A stretch of DNA of 64,000 nt from Ilyomonas limi (lineage in GTDB: Bacteria > Bacteroidota > Bacteroidia > Chitinophagales > Chitinophagaceae): positions 1-64,000 of the forward strand of contig NZ_SZQL01000008.1 of assembly GCF_005233845.1 (NCBI RefSeq). Direction: 5' to 3'. How positions within the stretch are numbered: the stretch's first letter is position 1; each line of letters begins with the position of its first letter. This document shows positions 1-9,000 of the stretch, one piece after another. Position numbers and translations under genes: made by a program. The notes under the pieces were generated by a model, which worked only from the letters and a program-made list of their open reading frames with translations, ran no database searches and was not told where the DNA came from.

Positions 1-1
1 A

Positions 2-91
2 GATGAAAATACCATTCAGCACTATGTCAAAGCGCAGGGAGCCGAAAAAGAATATAAAAGGATTCACCAACAGCAGCTAAGGCTGTTTTGA
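2..91 (+). CDS. C-terminal end of an upstream gene, product unknown (partial)
   Basis: An open frame enters from the left edge and runs 29 codons to a TGA at 89-91. The visible end is hydrophilic and rich in Lys, Gln and Glu, finishing in QQQLRLF. Nothing in it identifies a family. It lies about 100 bases upstream of the gluconate dehydrogenase subunit 3 gene on the same strand, so the two could be co-transcribed, but a partner role is only a guess. The reading frame is judged real because it is open to the window edge and is followed by an ordinary intergenic gap. Confidence 0.4.
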   Translation, partial: DENTIQHYVKAQGAEKEYKRIHQQQLRLF

Positions 92-191
92 TACCTCGTC
101 AGCTTGCTGCGAGGTAGTTCATTAATATAAAAAATATTTGCCCGAAGGGCAGAAAAGATAGTTATTTTTAAACCTGAAAATTTCTTTACTT

Positions 192-761
192 ATGATGGAT
201 AGAAGAGAAGCCTTATCAGCCATTGCGCTACTGGTAGGCGGTACGCTGGTAGGCGCAGAAGCTTTTCTTACAGGCTGTAAAACAACCGGCAAAAAAGAGG
301 GCTTGTTTTCGGCAGAAGATGTTGCCTTGCTGGACGAAGTAGGCGATACGATATTACCTACAACGGCTGCATCGCCGGGCGCAAAGGATGCCAAAATAGG
401 CGAGTTTATGAAAGTAATTGTAACGGATTGTTATAACGACGATGATCAGAAAACATTTACGGCAGGCATTAATAAACTGAATGATGCCAGCAAAAAGAAG
501 TTTGACAAAACGTTTATGGAACTTGCACCTAACCAACGGCACGACCTGCTGGTGGACCTTGACAAGGAAGCAAAAGATTACAATGCTAATCGTAAGGAAA
601 AAGACCAGAATCACTACTTTAGCCTGATGAAACAGTTGACAGTGTGGGGCTATTTTACGAGCGAACAAGGTGCCACCAAAGCACTGCGCTACCTGCCTGT
701 ACCAGGTAAATATATCGGCGACTATCCCTACAAAAAGGGTGACAAAGCATGGGCACTCTAA
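192..761 (+). CDS. Gluconate 2-dehydrogenase subunit 3 family protein, predicted Tat lipoprotein
   Basis: The 189-residue product has an N-terminal double arginine (DRREAL), a hydrophobic stretch and a Cys near residue 29 (FLTGC), which together look like a twin-arginine lipoprotein signal. The body (LFSAEDVALLDEVGDTILPT, later YFTSEQGATKALRYLPVPG) matches the small subunit 3 family of membrane-bound gluconate/GMC-type dehydrogenases. In that family the small subunit assists a flavin GMC oxidoreductase in the periplasm. No GMC oxidoreductase follows it here, so its catalytic partner must be upstream of the window or elsewhere. The first of two adjacent ATG codons was taken; the second, at 195, is equally possible. 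Family assignment is firm, the substrate is unknown. Confidence 0.85.
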   Translation: MMDRREALSAIALLVGGTLVGAEAFLTGCKTTGKKEGLFSAEDVALLDEVGDTILPTTAASPGAKDAKIGEFMKVIVTDCYNDDDQKTFTAGINKLNDASKKKFDKTFMELAPNQRHDLLVDLDKEAKDYNANRKEKDQNHYFSLMKQLTVWGYFTSEQGATKALRYLPVPGKYIGDYPYKKGDKAWAL

Positions 762-800
762 TAAATGTGCGTTAATAAATCTTTAAGCGTATTTTTATCA

Positions 801-830
801 AGCACTGGTCTTATCCGCCGGTGCTTTTTT
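801..830 (+). terminator. Rho-independent terminator
   Basis: AGCACTGG (801-808) pairs with CCGGTGCT (818-825) through one G-T pair, and a T tract follows directly. It lies 40 bases past the subunit 3 stop codon and ends that transcript before the next gene. Confidence 0.75.
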
Positions 831-896
831 ATTTTTGTCGCGGTTCATTACTGCATTAGAGATATAAAAATTGATTACCCGCATAACCTATCCGCT

Positions 897-1334
897 ATGA
901 CGAAACTTTGTTTAGATGTTGATGAATTAACAGAAGATTTTTTTGATGACACTTGTTTGCTGGGCATTACTTCTACCATAAAAAGTTACCAGTTTTGCTG
1001 GAGTATCAATCAGGCTTTAAATTATCAATTCAGGCTCAACCGCGATATTGAGATTCAGTTGCGTCGCCGCGAGCGCAGCTATTATTTCCGGGTGTATGAG
1101 CATAAGGTACGTCATACACAATTGTCACATTACATCTATCATAATTATAACGATGGAGAATACCTGTTACCCGAGTTCAGGAACATGGATTTTTTGTGGC
1201 TGATGAAAGGAGATAACATAGAAACCAGTACCTGCCTCCAATTAATGCAGGTTATCAAATCGCTGAACGGTGTACAGTTAGTTGCCGAACTGACGAATGA
1301 AAAAATACGTAATAAGGGACATTTGATTTTTTGA
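897..1334 (+). CDS. IPExxxVDY family protein (Bacteroidota-specific, function unknown)
   Basis: The ATG at 897 gives a 145-residue protein beginning MTKLCLDVDE. The longer frame open from 765 would run through the terminator at 801-830, so the internal start is preferred. The pattern (N-terminal LCLDVDEL, then LLGITSTIKSYQFCWSINQAL, and a tail with LMKGD) resembles the short conserved Bacteroidota family called IPExxxVDY, which in many genomes sits before pyruvate kinase. That neighbour is not present here. No catalytic motif, signal peptide or membrane segment is visible. The function is unknown. Confidence 0.75.
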   Translation: MTKLCLDVDELTEDFFDDTCLLGITSTIKSYQFCWSINQALNYQFRLNRDIEIQLRRRERSYYFRVYEHKVRHTQLSHYIYHNYNDGEYLLPEFRNMDFLWLMKGDNIETSTCLQLMQVIKSLNGVQLVAELTNEKIRNKGHLIF

Positions 1335-1357
1335 TATTCCATAGGTTTTTGTATGAG

Positions 1358-1385
1358 ATACCCGCTGCGAAGCGGGTATTTTATT
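1358..1385 (+). terminator. Rho-independent terminator with tetraloop
   Basis: ATACCCGCT (1358-1366) and AGCGGGTAT (1371-1379) form a perfect 9-bp stem around the loop GCGA, followed by TTTTATTT. It is 24 bases beyond the IPExxxVDY stop codon. Confidence 0.85.
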
Positions 1386-1397
1386 TAGTACCTGTCA

Positions 1398-1885
1398 TTT
1401 TGGGTATTCTTAGATCTTCTGCGCTACGGCTTGTTTGATGAAGCATTTGTGCGCAACCAGGGCGATGAATTTAACTATCGCACGGTAGCAGGGCTTCCAT
1501 ATTTATCAATCACCGCGTATTAAAAGCTATTATCATCCGTGCAGAACATGTAAAGATGTATTCAGCCAGTATTTTCAATATGGCAACTACAAACCAATGG
1601 TATTATCAAAAATCAAATCAGGTATCGGATGGTCGCATCTGGTACCGGCAGCGTTTGTTTTGTATTTGATTGCATTACCACTCATTTTTTTTGTTGCACG
1701 TTTTTACAGCACTTCTACCGTTGGCATTGTATCTCCTGTGCAATATTTATTTTTCTTTAGTCGCCAGGCAACCGTTTATGCAAGCACTGTATATGAGTGC
1801 CGTGTATCCGCTACTGCATATTACATATGGTAATGGTTTCATTGCCGGAATACTCAGGCTATTAACGGATAAAACAAAAGGATAG
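1398..1885 (+). pseudogene. Decayed family 2 glycosyltransferase (ExoA-like), C-terminal remnant
   Basis: Three different reading frames carry consecutive pieces of one ExoA-type glycosyltransferase. Frame one (about 1398-1520) reads GLFDEAFVRNQGDEFNYR, the DExxFNYR region near the active site. Frame two (about 1501-1700) reads FSQYFQYGNYKPMVL and WSHLVPAAFVLYL. Frame three (about 1670-1885) reads YPLLHITYGNGFIAGIL and ends DKTKG-stop. This order is that of the family's C-terminal half with its membrane segments. The N-terminal nucleotide-binding half is absent and at least two frameshifts separate the pieces, so no working enzyme can be made. It is 3.8 kb from the polysaccharide cluster and may be a relic of it. 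Confidence 0.75.
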
Positions 1886-2431
1886 CATTAGCGCAGTAGC
1901 TGTAGTGTAATTATGATTAATGATGCAGCCAGTTGATAACCAATCTGGGAAGTGCAAGCGATAGTTTATAAAAGTCTTGAAATACCTTATAGGTAGGCAC
2001 TGTGTACTTATTTTTTACCCTGAAATTCTTAGAAATATAAATAGCTCTTTTATAATCGCTTTGCACAACAGATTGGCGATACCTGATGTCGAGGTATTCA
2101 AATATAACTCTGCATATAATAATTATTATAATGGCAATAAAAAACTCCATATATCAAGAGTCTTGGCTTGGATGTATATGTGGGGAAATGCAAGTGTAAG
2201 ATACTACAATTTTTTAAGGCAAGGCTTAAATTTTAATACTGTTTTTGTTTTGATTATTAAGTACAAAAACAACTGCACCATACCTAAATTACAACAATAT
2301 AACTTAGCGCTTTTATATTTACGCAACCATTTGCTACAGATACATTTTATTATCAGGGTAAAATTGCATTGGCAACAACCATCACTGATATTGTAAAGTA
2401 GTTTTTTACAAACAATAAAACCGCACAACCT
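1886..2431. other. AT-rich intergenic region, no gene seen
   Basis: Open frames occur here on both strands (for example 1977-2396 plus and 1917-2150 minus), but they have erratic composition rich in Tyr, Asn and Ile and resemble no family. The segment is taken as non-coding spacer, presumably holding the promoter of the following dehydrogenase gene. Confidence 0.6.
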
Positions 2432-3409
2432 ATGAATGTATTTATCACCCGAAAACTACCCGATGAACTGTTACAGCCTTTGCGTGATGCAGGTATTAGC
2501 TATACAGAATGGACAGAACCCAACCGGCTGCCACAGGATGAACTGATACGGCAATGCAAGCAACACGATGCCATGCTAAGTGCAGGCAGAATTGATATGA
2601 ATACTCATTTTTTAAATGAATGCAGCAATCTGAAACTAATAGCATTAATGTCTGTTGGCTATGATAATATTGATATTGCCACCGCAACCAGATTGGGCAT
2701 TCCGGTTAGTAATACACCTGGGGTATTGAGCAAAGCCACTGCCGAAACTGCTTTTTTACTGATGATTGCAGCAGCACGCAAAGCCTTTTATTTACACCAA
2801 AGAATTATACAGGGAGAGTGGCACTCTTTTGATCCGTTCACCGACTTGGGTATTGATCTGCAAGGTGCAACATTAGGTATTTTTGGCTTGGGGAGCATCG
2901 GTTACGAAATGGCTAAGCGTTGCAAAGCGGCATACGATATGAATATTATTTATCATAACCGCAGTTCCAACAAAAAAGCTGAAGAAGAATTGCATGCTAC
3001 AAAAGTTTCTTTTGAAACATTACTGCAGCAGAGCGATGTACTTTCGGTACATGCAGCGCTTACCACAGAAACAAGAAATAAGTTTGATAAAGCAGCTTTT
3101 AGTCAAATGAAAAAGAATACTATTTTTATCAATACCGCACGCGGTGCGCTGCACAGCGAGCAGGATTTGATAAAAGCAATTCAAACAGGCACTATCTGGG
3201 GCGCCGGTTTGGATGTAACCAATCCTGAACCAATGGATAAAAATAATCCGTTGCTATTTATGCCTACGGTTGCTGTATTGCCGCACATTGGCTCAGCCAC
3301 CGTAAAAACAAGGTACGGTATGGCAAGGCTGGCAGTAGATAATGTTATTGCCGGCTTACGTGGAGAACAACTCCCACAAATTATAAACAAAGAAGTGTAT
3401 AAACAGTAA
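2432..3409 (+). CDS. D-isomer-specific 2-hydroxyacid dehydrogenase (glyoxylate/hydroxypyruvate reductase-like)
   Basis: The 325-residue protein has the full layout of NAD(P)-dependent D-2-hydroxyacid dehydrogenases. The N-terminal half of the catalytic domain carries LIALMSVGYDNID, the Rossmann domain carries GIFGLGSIGYEMAKR near residues 150-165, and the catalytic Arg lies in INTARGAL. The Glu follows in LDVTNPEPM, and the catalytic His in LPHIGSAT near residue 288. Such enzymes reduce glyoxylate, hydroxypyruvate or a related 2-keto acid in the cytoplasm. The ATG at 2432 starts directly at the conserved MNVFITRKLP. It is a single-gene unit facing a convergent neighbour. The exact substrate cannot be read from the sequence. 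Confidence 0.9.
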   Translation: MNVFITRKLPDELLQPLRDAGISYTEWTEPNRLPQDELIRQCKQHDAMLSAGRIDMNTHFLNECSNLKLIALMSVGYDNIDIATATRLGIPVSNTPGVLSKATAETAFLLMIAAARKAFYLHQRIIQGEWHSFDPFTDLGIDLQGATLGIFGLGSIGYEMAKRCKAAYDMNIIYHNRSSNKKAEEELHATKVSFETLLQQSDVLSVHAALTTETRNKFDKAAFSQMKKNTIFINTARGALHSEQDLIKAIQTGTIWGAGLDVTNPEPMDKNNPLLFMPTVAVLPHIGSATVKTRYGMARLAVDNVIAGLRGEQLPQIINKEVYKQ

Positions 3410-3417
3410 ACTAAAAA

Positions 3418-3447
3418 GAGGCTGTTTCTTACTTTGGAAACAGCCTC
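3418..3447 (-). terminator. Terminator between convergent genes
   Basis: GAGGCTGTTTC (3418-3428) and GAAACAGCCTC (3437-3447) are perfect 11-bp arms. The T tract follows the hairpin on the minus strand (CTCTTTTTAG), so it mainly serves the CADD-like gene. It lies 8 bases past the dehydrogenase stop and may also stop that transcript. Confidence 0.8.
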
Positions 3448-3474
3448 ACCAATATTGTAAAAGATGATTGTAAT

Positions 3475-4068
3475 TTAGTTTTGCGAAGCAACCATGCTGT
3501 GATTATAAATATCTGTGAGCGCGTTATACAACAGGCGGCAAGTGCTGGCACAGGCTTCGTATGCAATGGCTCTGTCTTCTGCAGATAAAACATTCATCTT
3601 TTCTTCAAGCAATGCAGGCTCCTCTATGTCGTTGGCATGAATGGTAAAATAAGTTTCATCTACGTTCCAATGGCTGTAATGTTCTTTCAACCCCCGCAAT
3701 TTGGAAGTAGCGGTTGCCGGTTGCTGTGCTTCAAAAGCATACAATGCACCAAGCGCTCCTGCATACGTCTTATAATTTTCTTTGGTTGTACTTGTTAATT
3801 CGTCAACAGCAGGAAGAAAAGCAGCATTTACTTCTTTGTTGAGGCTGTTACCAAACTGCTGCCACAATTCGTAATGCTCCTGCTCTTCGGCAGCAATCGC
3901 TTCTTCGTTTACACACTGCCAGCCTTCACTGATAAGCTGGATAAATGAACCATACTGATTTGCATATAAACTTAGCTGACTGCAGGTAAGCCTGCCTTCA
4001 TTCCATGCCTGGTAAAAAGGATGGTTCAGCAAATTGTATTCAAGAAAAACCTCTGAACAAACTTTCAT
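3475..4068 (-). CDS. CADD/TenA-like heme-oxygenase-fold protein
   Basis: The ATG at 4068 gives 197 residues; a TTG seven codons upstream is the only longer option. The protein is all-helical with the TenA/PqqC/CADD pattern: NHPFYQAWNEGRL near the start, YANQYGSFIQLISEGW, EEQEHYELWQQFG, then YAFEAQQPATATSKLRGL and ETYFTIHANDIEE. The E..H and H...D positions fit the metal-binding sites of the CADD-type branch, which in other bacteria is linked to p-aminobenzoate/folate supply and to iron-dependent chemistry. That role is family knowledge and is not proven for this gene. It is followed by its own terminator and preceded on the same strand by cbpM-cbpA at a gap of 107 bases. Confidence 0.7.
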   Translation of the reverse strand: MKVCSEVFLEYNLLNHPFYQAWNEGRLTCSQLSLYANQYGSFIQLISEGWQCVNEEAIAAEEQEHYELWQQFGNSLNKEVNAAFLPAVDELTSTTKENYKTYAGALGALYAFEAQQPATATSKLRGLKEHYSHWNVDETYFTIHANDIEEPALLEEKMNVLSAEDRAIAYEACASTCRLLYNALTDIYNHSMVASQN

Positions 4069-4175
4069 AATAGTTGATTTAGAAAGCAATATTACAATTA
4101 GTTTTTACAACTCCTTCATTCTTAACGGTGAGATAGAATTTTACCTACATGCATTTAGCACAGAGATAAGCATCT

Positions 4176-4481
4176 TTACAGCAATAGGCTATTAGTCTGA
4201 TATACTGCCAGCCGATGCTTCAAATCTTCCATCTCCTGCTGCATCTGCTTTATTTTATCCAGCAGGTTATTAATGGCATCTATGCCTGGCACATTAATGT
4301 CCATATCGTAGTACCAGCGTGTATAACATTCTAATTGCTGCAATTGTTCGTAATCAATAAAACGATCGTTATTCATTACTATAACGTTTAGCAAGCCACT
4401 TTTTTCCAGTGCTTCAATAAATGCAGGCTCTGCCTGATGATACGTGCAATAGGCTTCTATAGTAATCATTTGGTTTTCCAT
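4176..4481 (-). CDS. cbpM: Chaperone modulator CbpM
   Basis: A 101-residue protein with the CbpM layout: an N-terminal MerR-like helix-turn-helix segment (MITIEAYCTYHQAEPAFIEAL, first residues), then IDYEQLQQLECYTRWYYDMDINVPGIDAINNLLDKI, and a C-terminal coiled coil. CbpM binds the J domain of CbpA and blocks its stimulation of DnaK and its DNA binding. It lies 17 bases downstream of cbpA on the same strand, the usual pairing, which strongly supports the call. An internal Met five codons in is an alternative start. Confidence 0.85.
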   Translation of the reverse strand: MENQMITIEAYCTYHQAEPAFIEALEKSGLLNVIVMNNDRFIDYEQLQQLECYTRWYYDMDINVPGIDAINNLLDKIKQMQQEMEDLKHRLAVYQTNSLLL

Positions 4482-4498
4482 ACAAATGGTTTATTAGT

Positions 4499-5407
4499 TT
4501 ATTGTAGCTTGGATAACTCCCGAAATAATTCTTTCTGCTTCTCGGTAAGGTGAGTGGGAATTTGTATTGAAAAAGTAACAAACAAATCGCCAAATTCGCC
4601 CTCTTTTTTATATACCGGAAAGCCCTTTCCTTTCAGGCGTACTTTAGTACCGTTTTGCGTGCCCGCATGTACCTTTACTTTTGCTTTTCCGGTAAATGTA
4701 TTCACGGTTGTTTCGCCACCCAACACAGCGGTGTACAAATCCAGCGTTGCCGTAGTGTACAAGTCATTTCCAATACGTTTAAAGTCTGTATCGTCTGTAA
4801 TTACAAAGGTAATGTACAAGTCGCCTGCAGGACCGCCATTAATACCCGGACCGCCACGCCCTTTCAATTTTATTTTTTGACCATTAGCTATACCCGCCGG
4901 AATAGTAATGCGCACATTTTCGCCGTTGATAGTAAACGTACGCTGATGTGTAGTATAAGCTTCACTCAACATAAGGTTTACTTCTGCATTGTAATCTTCG
5001 CCTCTGAATTTAGCCTGCTGCCTGCCGCTACGCCGGTTGCCAAACATTGAACCAAAAAAGTCGGAGAACATACCTTCATCAAAATCACCGGTATAGGCTT
5101 CCTGCCAGCGACCGCCATCTCCTCCGCCCGGCTGATATTGGTATTGCTGTTGCGATTGCTTTGCCCGTTCATATTCTTCGGCATGCTTCCAATGCTCGCC
5201 GTATTCATCATACTTCTTACGGTTTTCAGGGTTGCTTAGCACTTCGTTTGCCTCATTAATCTGCTGAAACTTCATCTTTGCATCTTTATCGTTCGGGTTA
5301 AGGTCGGGGTGATACTTGCGTGCCAGTTTGCGATAAGCTTTCTTTATATCTTCTTCCGATGCGTTTTTATCCACGCCAAGAATGGAGTAATAATCTATAA
5401 ATGCCAT
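4499..5407 (-). CDS. cbpA: Curved-DNA-binding J-domain protein CbpA
   Basis: The 302-residue protein starts [20 protein letters not shown] and carries the HPD motif at residues 33-35 inside a J domain of about 65 residues. A Gly/Gln/Tyr-rich linker (about 85-130) follows, and then two C-terminal peptide-binding domains ([46 protein letters not shown]). The zinc-finger CxxCxGxG repeats of DnaJ are absent, which makes it a class II J protein of the CbpA type. It acts as a DnaK co-chaperone and nucleoid-associated protein in the cytoplasm. It forms an operon with cbpM. Confidence 0.92.
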   Translation of the reverse strand: MAFIDYYSILGVDKNASEEDIKKAYRKLARKYHPDLNPNDKDAKMKFQQINEANEVLSNPENRKKYDEYGEHWKHAEEYERAKQSQQQYQYQPGGGDGGRWQEAYTGDFDEGMFSDFFGSMFGNRRSGRQQAKFRGEDYNAEVNLMLSEAYTTHQRTFTINGENVRITIPAGIANGQKIKLKGRGGPGINGGPAGDLYITFVITDDTDFKRIGNDLYTTATLDLYTAVLGGETTVNTFTGKAKVKVHAGTQNGTKVRLKGKGFPVYKKEGEFGDLFVTFSIQIPTHLTEKQKELFRELSKLQ

Positions 5408-5650
5408 GTTCCTTTTGTTTTTCTGTTTTTAAGCAAGAAAAGAGTATTCCAAATTTTTAATACTGCTAAATTATTAATTGTTGTGGGTAATACCTTTTCA
5501 AATAGATAATACTATGTAAGCTGCAAGCCTCAGGCTACAAGTATTGAACCTCGGGTTGTAAGCTTTGAGCTAAGCGCATGGTATGCTACTTAATTGAAAA
5601 TGGTATAATCTCCCTAATGTAAGTAAAGTATGATTGCCAACATACTTATA
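5408..5650. other. Intergenic spacer, no gene seen
   Basis: This AT-rich gap between the PID-CTERM-type gene's terminator and cbpA contains a loosely repetitive stretch at 5518-5580 (AGCTGCAAGC, GTTGTAAGCTTTGAGCTAAGC) of the simple dispersed type common between genes here. Nothing codes in it. It should hold the cbpA promoter, but no clear match was found. Confidence 0.5.
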
Positions 5651-5654
5651 AAAA

Positions 5655-5688
5655 AAGGCAGCTGATCCGCTATAGGATTAGCTGCCTT
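5655..5688 (-). terminator. Terminator of the surface-polysaccharide/PID-CTERM block
   Basis: AAGGCAGCTGATCC (5655-5668) and GGATTAGCTGCCTT (5675-5688) form a 14-bp stem with one mismatch. On the minus strand the hairpin is followed by a run of T residues. It ends the transcript of the small PID-CTERM-like gene, the last gene of the 19-kb minus-strand block. Confidence 0.85.
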
Positions 5689-5712
5689 TCGGAGCTTTAA
5701 AAGCTCATCATT

Positions 5713-5985
5713 TTACAGGCAGGGAGCGGCTTCATTATTTTCTTCAGTAGTCCCTTTCTTTTTGGCATTGTACGCTTTTTTAGCGCCGTAGCCAATACCA
5801 GCTGCTACCAAAAGGCTTACACCACCATCAAAGGGAACATTGGTAGTGGTCTCACCATCTAACCCATCGCCTACTGCTTCTGGTCCTTGGGCATATACAG
5901 CAGTTACACTTAATAAGCAGGCAAATGCTACTACACCAACTGCCCTTATCATGTTGCTCTTTTTGTAATTATTTCTCTTTGGCAT
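5713..5985 (-). CDS. Small secreted protein with PID-CTERM-like sorting tail
   Basis: The 90-residue product has an N-terminal signal peptide (hydrophobic stretch ending AVYAQ near residue 33) and a short acidic linker. The C-terminal tripartite tail has VPFDGG at about residue 51, a hydrophobic segment VSLLVAAGIGYGAKKAY and a Lys-rich end. That is the arrangement of PID-CTERM exosortase substrates; the usual motif is PIDGG and here the Ile is Phe. After the Lys-rich stretch come an acidic patch and a Cys. Substrates of this kind are cut or anchored by an exosortase in the inner membrane. It lies 30 bases downstream of the T9SS-tagged protein gene in the same direction and is followed by a strong terminator. 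A matching exosortase is encoded at 24335-24919. Confidence 0.8.
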   Translation of the reverse strand: MPKRNNYKKSNMIRAVGVVAFACLLSVTAVYAQGPEAVGDGLDGETTTNVPFDGGVSLLVAAGIGYGAKKAYNAKKKGTTEENNEAAPCL

Positions 5986-6015
5986 ATTAAACTAGTTTAG
6001 TCAGATTTTTCTATG

Positions 6016-9000
6016 TTATTGCTTTACAAATTTTTGAGTGTAGCGTGTTCCATCAGCAAAATACAACTCGGCTATATAAGTGCCTGGCGCAAGGCTGGCA
6101 GTGGAGATATCTATAGAACCTGCTTTGCTATTGCCCTCTTTTGCTATGACCAGAGTACCTGCTGCTGACAATATCCTGAGCTGATACTGCACCACAGTAG
6201 AAGGAGGTATGCTTATATGCAACTGACTATGTACGGGATTGGGGTATAAGCCAAATTGTACCGGCGCACTTGTTTTATTTACCGGACTGCTTACATACTT
6301 AGCCGTACCGGTGCTAATAGCTGTGGTGCTGAACACTACCATAAACCGGTTATTACCCTTACTTAGTGTATCGGCAGTAATGCTGAACGGATAGCCGCCG
6401 GGCTGTTGCTTTACATCAGTAGTAAAATGCAGGTAACGGTCTATAAGATAAATAAACTTAGCCTTCGCAAACTGGCTGTATTCTGTAAAAGAGAGCCGGT
6501 AATTGCCAACCGCAGCATTCACAGCCAAATACACCGTATCCTTACCTATAAAATCGAGGCGCCTTGTTTGTATAGCCATCCTGCCACCCGCTTTAAGCGA
6601 AGCAATGGAAGAAGCTACTGTATTGATGCTTGTAGCATCTAAAGCACCATATTGCATATTGCTTACTTTTTTATCATTTTTAAAGCGAACAATAATATTA
6701 TCCATTTCCTGCAGGTTATCTGCCTGTTTCATCAGGTGCAACCGTATATAGTTAGTCCATACAAATGGCGCTGCCTGCCGGCTATAAATACCATTACCCG
6801 AAGCATTTACAGTAGTTTTTTGAGTCTCCCTGAAACTAACACTACCCGTTGCCTTCGCCTCTACAAAGAAGGCTTCACCCGATGATACCACTATATCCGA
6901 CAGTGCACCACTAGTAAATACTTTATTAGCAGCAGGTAAAAAGTCATTGGTCAACTGGCCATTGTTGTATACCGTATATACATCGCCTGTATTGCCGGTA
7001 GTGCCGCAGTAAAACCATGCACTAATATTGATGCGGCTGCTGTTGTCGGTGAAAAAAGAACTGAGGCTCAACTCGCTGGGATACGGATTACCAACCAGGG
7101 TGAATTTATTGTCGGCTGCAAAATTTAATGCTTTACTGGCGCTTGAAGTGTAAGCCCCTGTTACGCTAAGGGTTACTGCTCCCGCAGAAGGTGCACTGCC
7201 CGAGTAGTTGATCTGAGTAGCACAAGCCCCAGCCGTATTCCGGTCGCCACGTACATTTACCCGGTAGCCAGCGCCCGGCGTCAATTGCACACCAGTGTTG
7301 GCAATAGGCGTAAAATAACTGGTACTACCGGCAGCATAGCTTTGCTCGTAGGTAAATATGGTGGAGGGATCATTTTGTGTATCATCAAAGCCGTTGCTGT
7401 TGTACATATCAGTTGCACCACCATTGCCCGTAGTGCTGCCGCAAGGCGTACCACCCGTACCCGGACCCGTAACAAATAACTGCTGCTGCCAGCCATTGCG
7501 CACCGGTACGCTCACCGGGCTCGCCAGCAAGGTCCATTTACGTGCTGGTTTTGCAGGTATATATCGCTCTACGGTGATATTACCACTGATACTGCCGGTG
7601 GAGGCACCAATACGTGCAGTGCCATTAGCATCACTTTTTATAGTGAGATAACCATTAGTAGTTAAAATACCGTTGACGATAACCGTACCCGGATTATTAC
7701 CCGCAGTAATATTAAGCGCATTGCCCAATGCAACGGATACGCCCGTACTGATAGTCAGATTATTGAGCGTATTAGCTGCAGGTGTAAAGTTGAGCGTACT
7801 GAGGTTATTACTAATGCCTCCTATAACTATATTAGAACTCGAAGATCCGGATAAAGTGCCTGTGCCTTTACTGCTTATATAACCATTAATCGTAAGGGTA
7901 TTGCCGCCAATATTAACTGCACCTTTAGTAAGCTTTAAAGCATCGCTGACCGTTACATTGCCAGTCAGGGTTACGCCGCTCATATTGTTGATACTTAAAT
8001 TTCTGTATGCTTTGGCAGCAACGTTTTGAATAGCGCTTCCACTATAAAGAACTGTACTATTGGTAGCCAGTACACCCAAAGTTGGCAGTGTTGTGTTGTC
8101 TAAATCAAGTGTAGCATTCGTAGCAACATCTATCGTTCCAATTACCGGAGAGGTAGAGGGTATTGTAAAGGTTACATCGCTACTCCAGTCGCCAACAACT
8201 ATTTTAGAATTCGTTCCGGATACAGTCCATGAATTATCAATTGTTGCTGTGGCTCTGTTTTGAATATTAAATATTTGATTACTGGCGCTAAAACTGGCAG
8301 GAGCTGTCCCTGTGCCATCTATATTAGTTCCCCAGGTGGTTACATCATTCAATTTGCCTCTTGATTTCGGATAGAAGGTAACGCCGGTTGTACTATTAAT
8401 GGTACCGGCTAAAGACAAGTCCGGATCAGTTGAACCCTCTTTATTATAAATATAAAAGGTGCCCGATGAAATAGTAGCGCCATACGGAACAATTCGAAAA
8501 GTAACGGTTGAACTGGCTGGCAAATTTTGTAATGCTGGTATGGCACTCAGGCTTGTACTGCCAATAGAAGCTCCTGTATTTGCCATACTTACAAATGCCA
8601 CTGTAGTGATATCTGTAAATACACCATTATTTATGGAATATTGTACCAAACCATTTACTGGTCCACTATCTGACCGCCGGTAATCAAACGCATTAAGTGC
8701 AGCTAAAGACATGATGTATCCCGTATTTGCCCGAACTGTAAATGTGATATATGCGCCGGCAGATATTGCAGCAGCAGGTGTGGCATTATTCCATCCCGTT
8801 CCGCCCCAGCCACTTGCAGCAGCAGTTCCAGTAGTAGTTACAACACCACTTCCTCTGGTTAATCCGCCGATGGTGACATTCGAAGCTGTTAAAGAAGGAG
8901 TTAAAGGAGATACACCGTAAGCTGTTTGTGTACTTACATCATATCCCACTATTTGTCCCCATCCTACACTCCACCATGCCGTCATCAAAAAAGTCAATAA

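Noticed and set aside
765-896. Longer N-terminus for the IPExxxVDY protein
   Set aside because: The extension is encoded by the terminator hairpin of the previous gene; the ATG at 897 fits the family start.
1977-2396. Plus-strand 139-codon frame
   Set aside because: AT-rich, Tyr/Asn/Ile-heavy product with no motif, in a region that also opens on the other strand.
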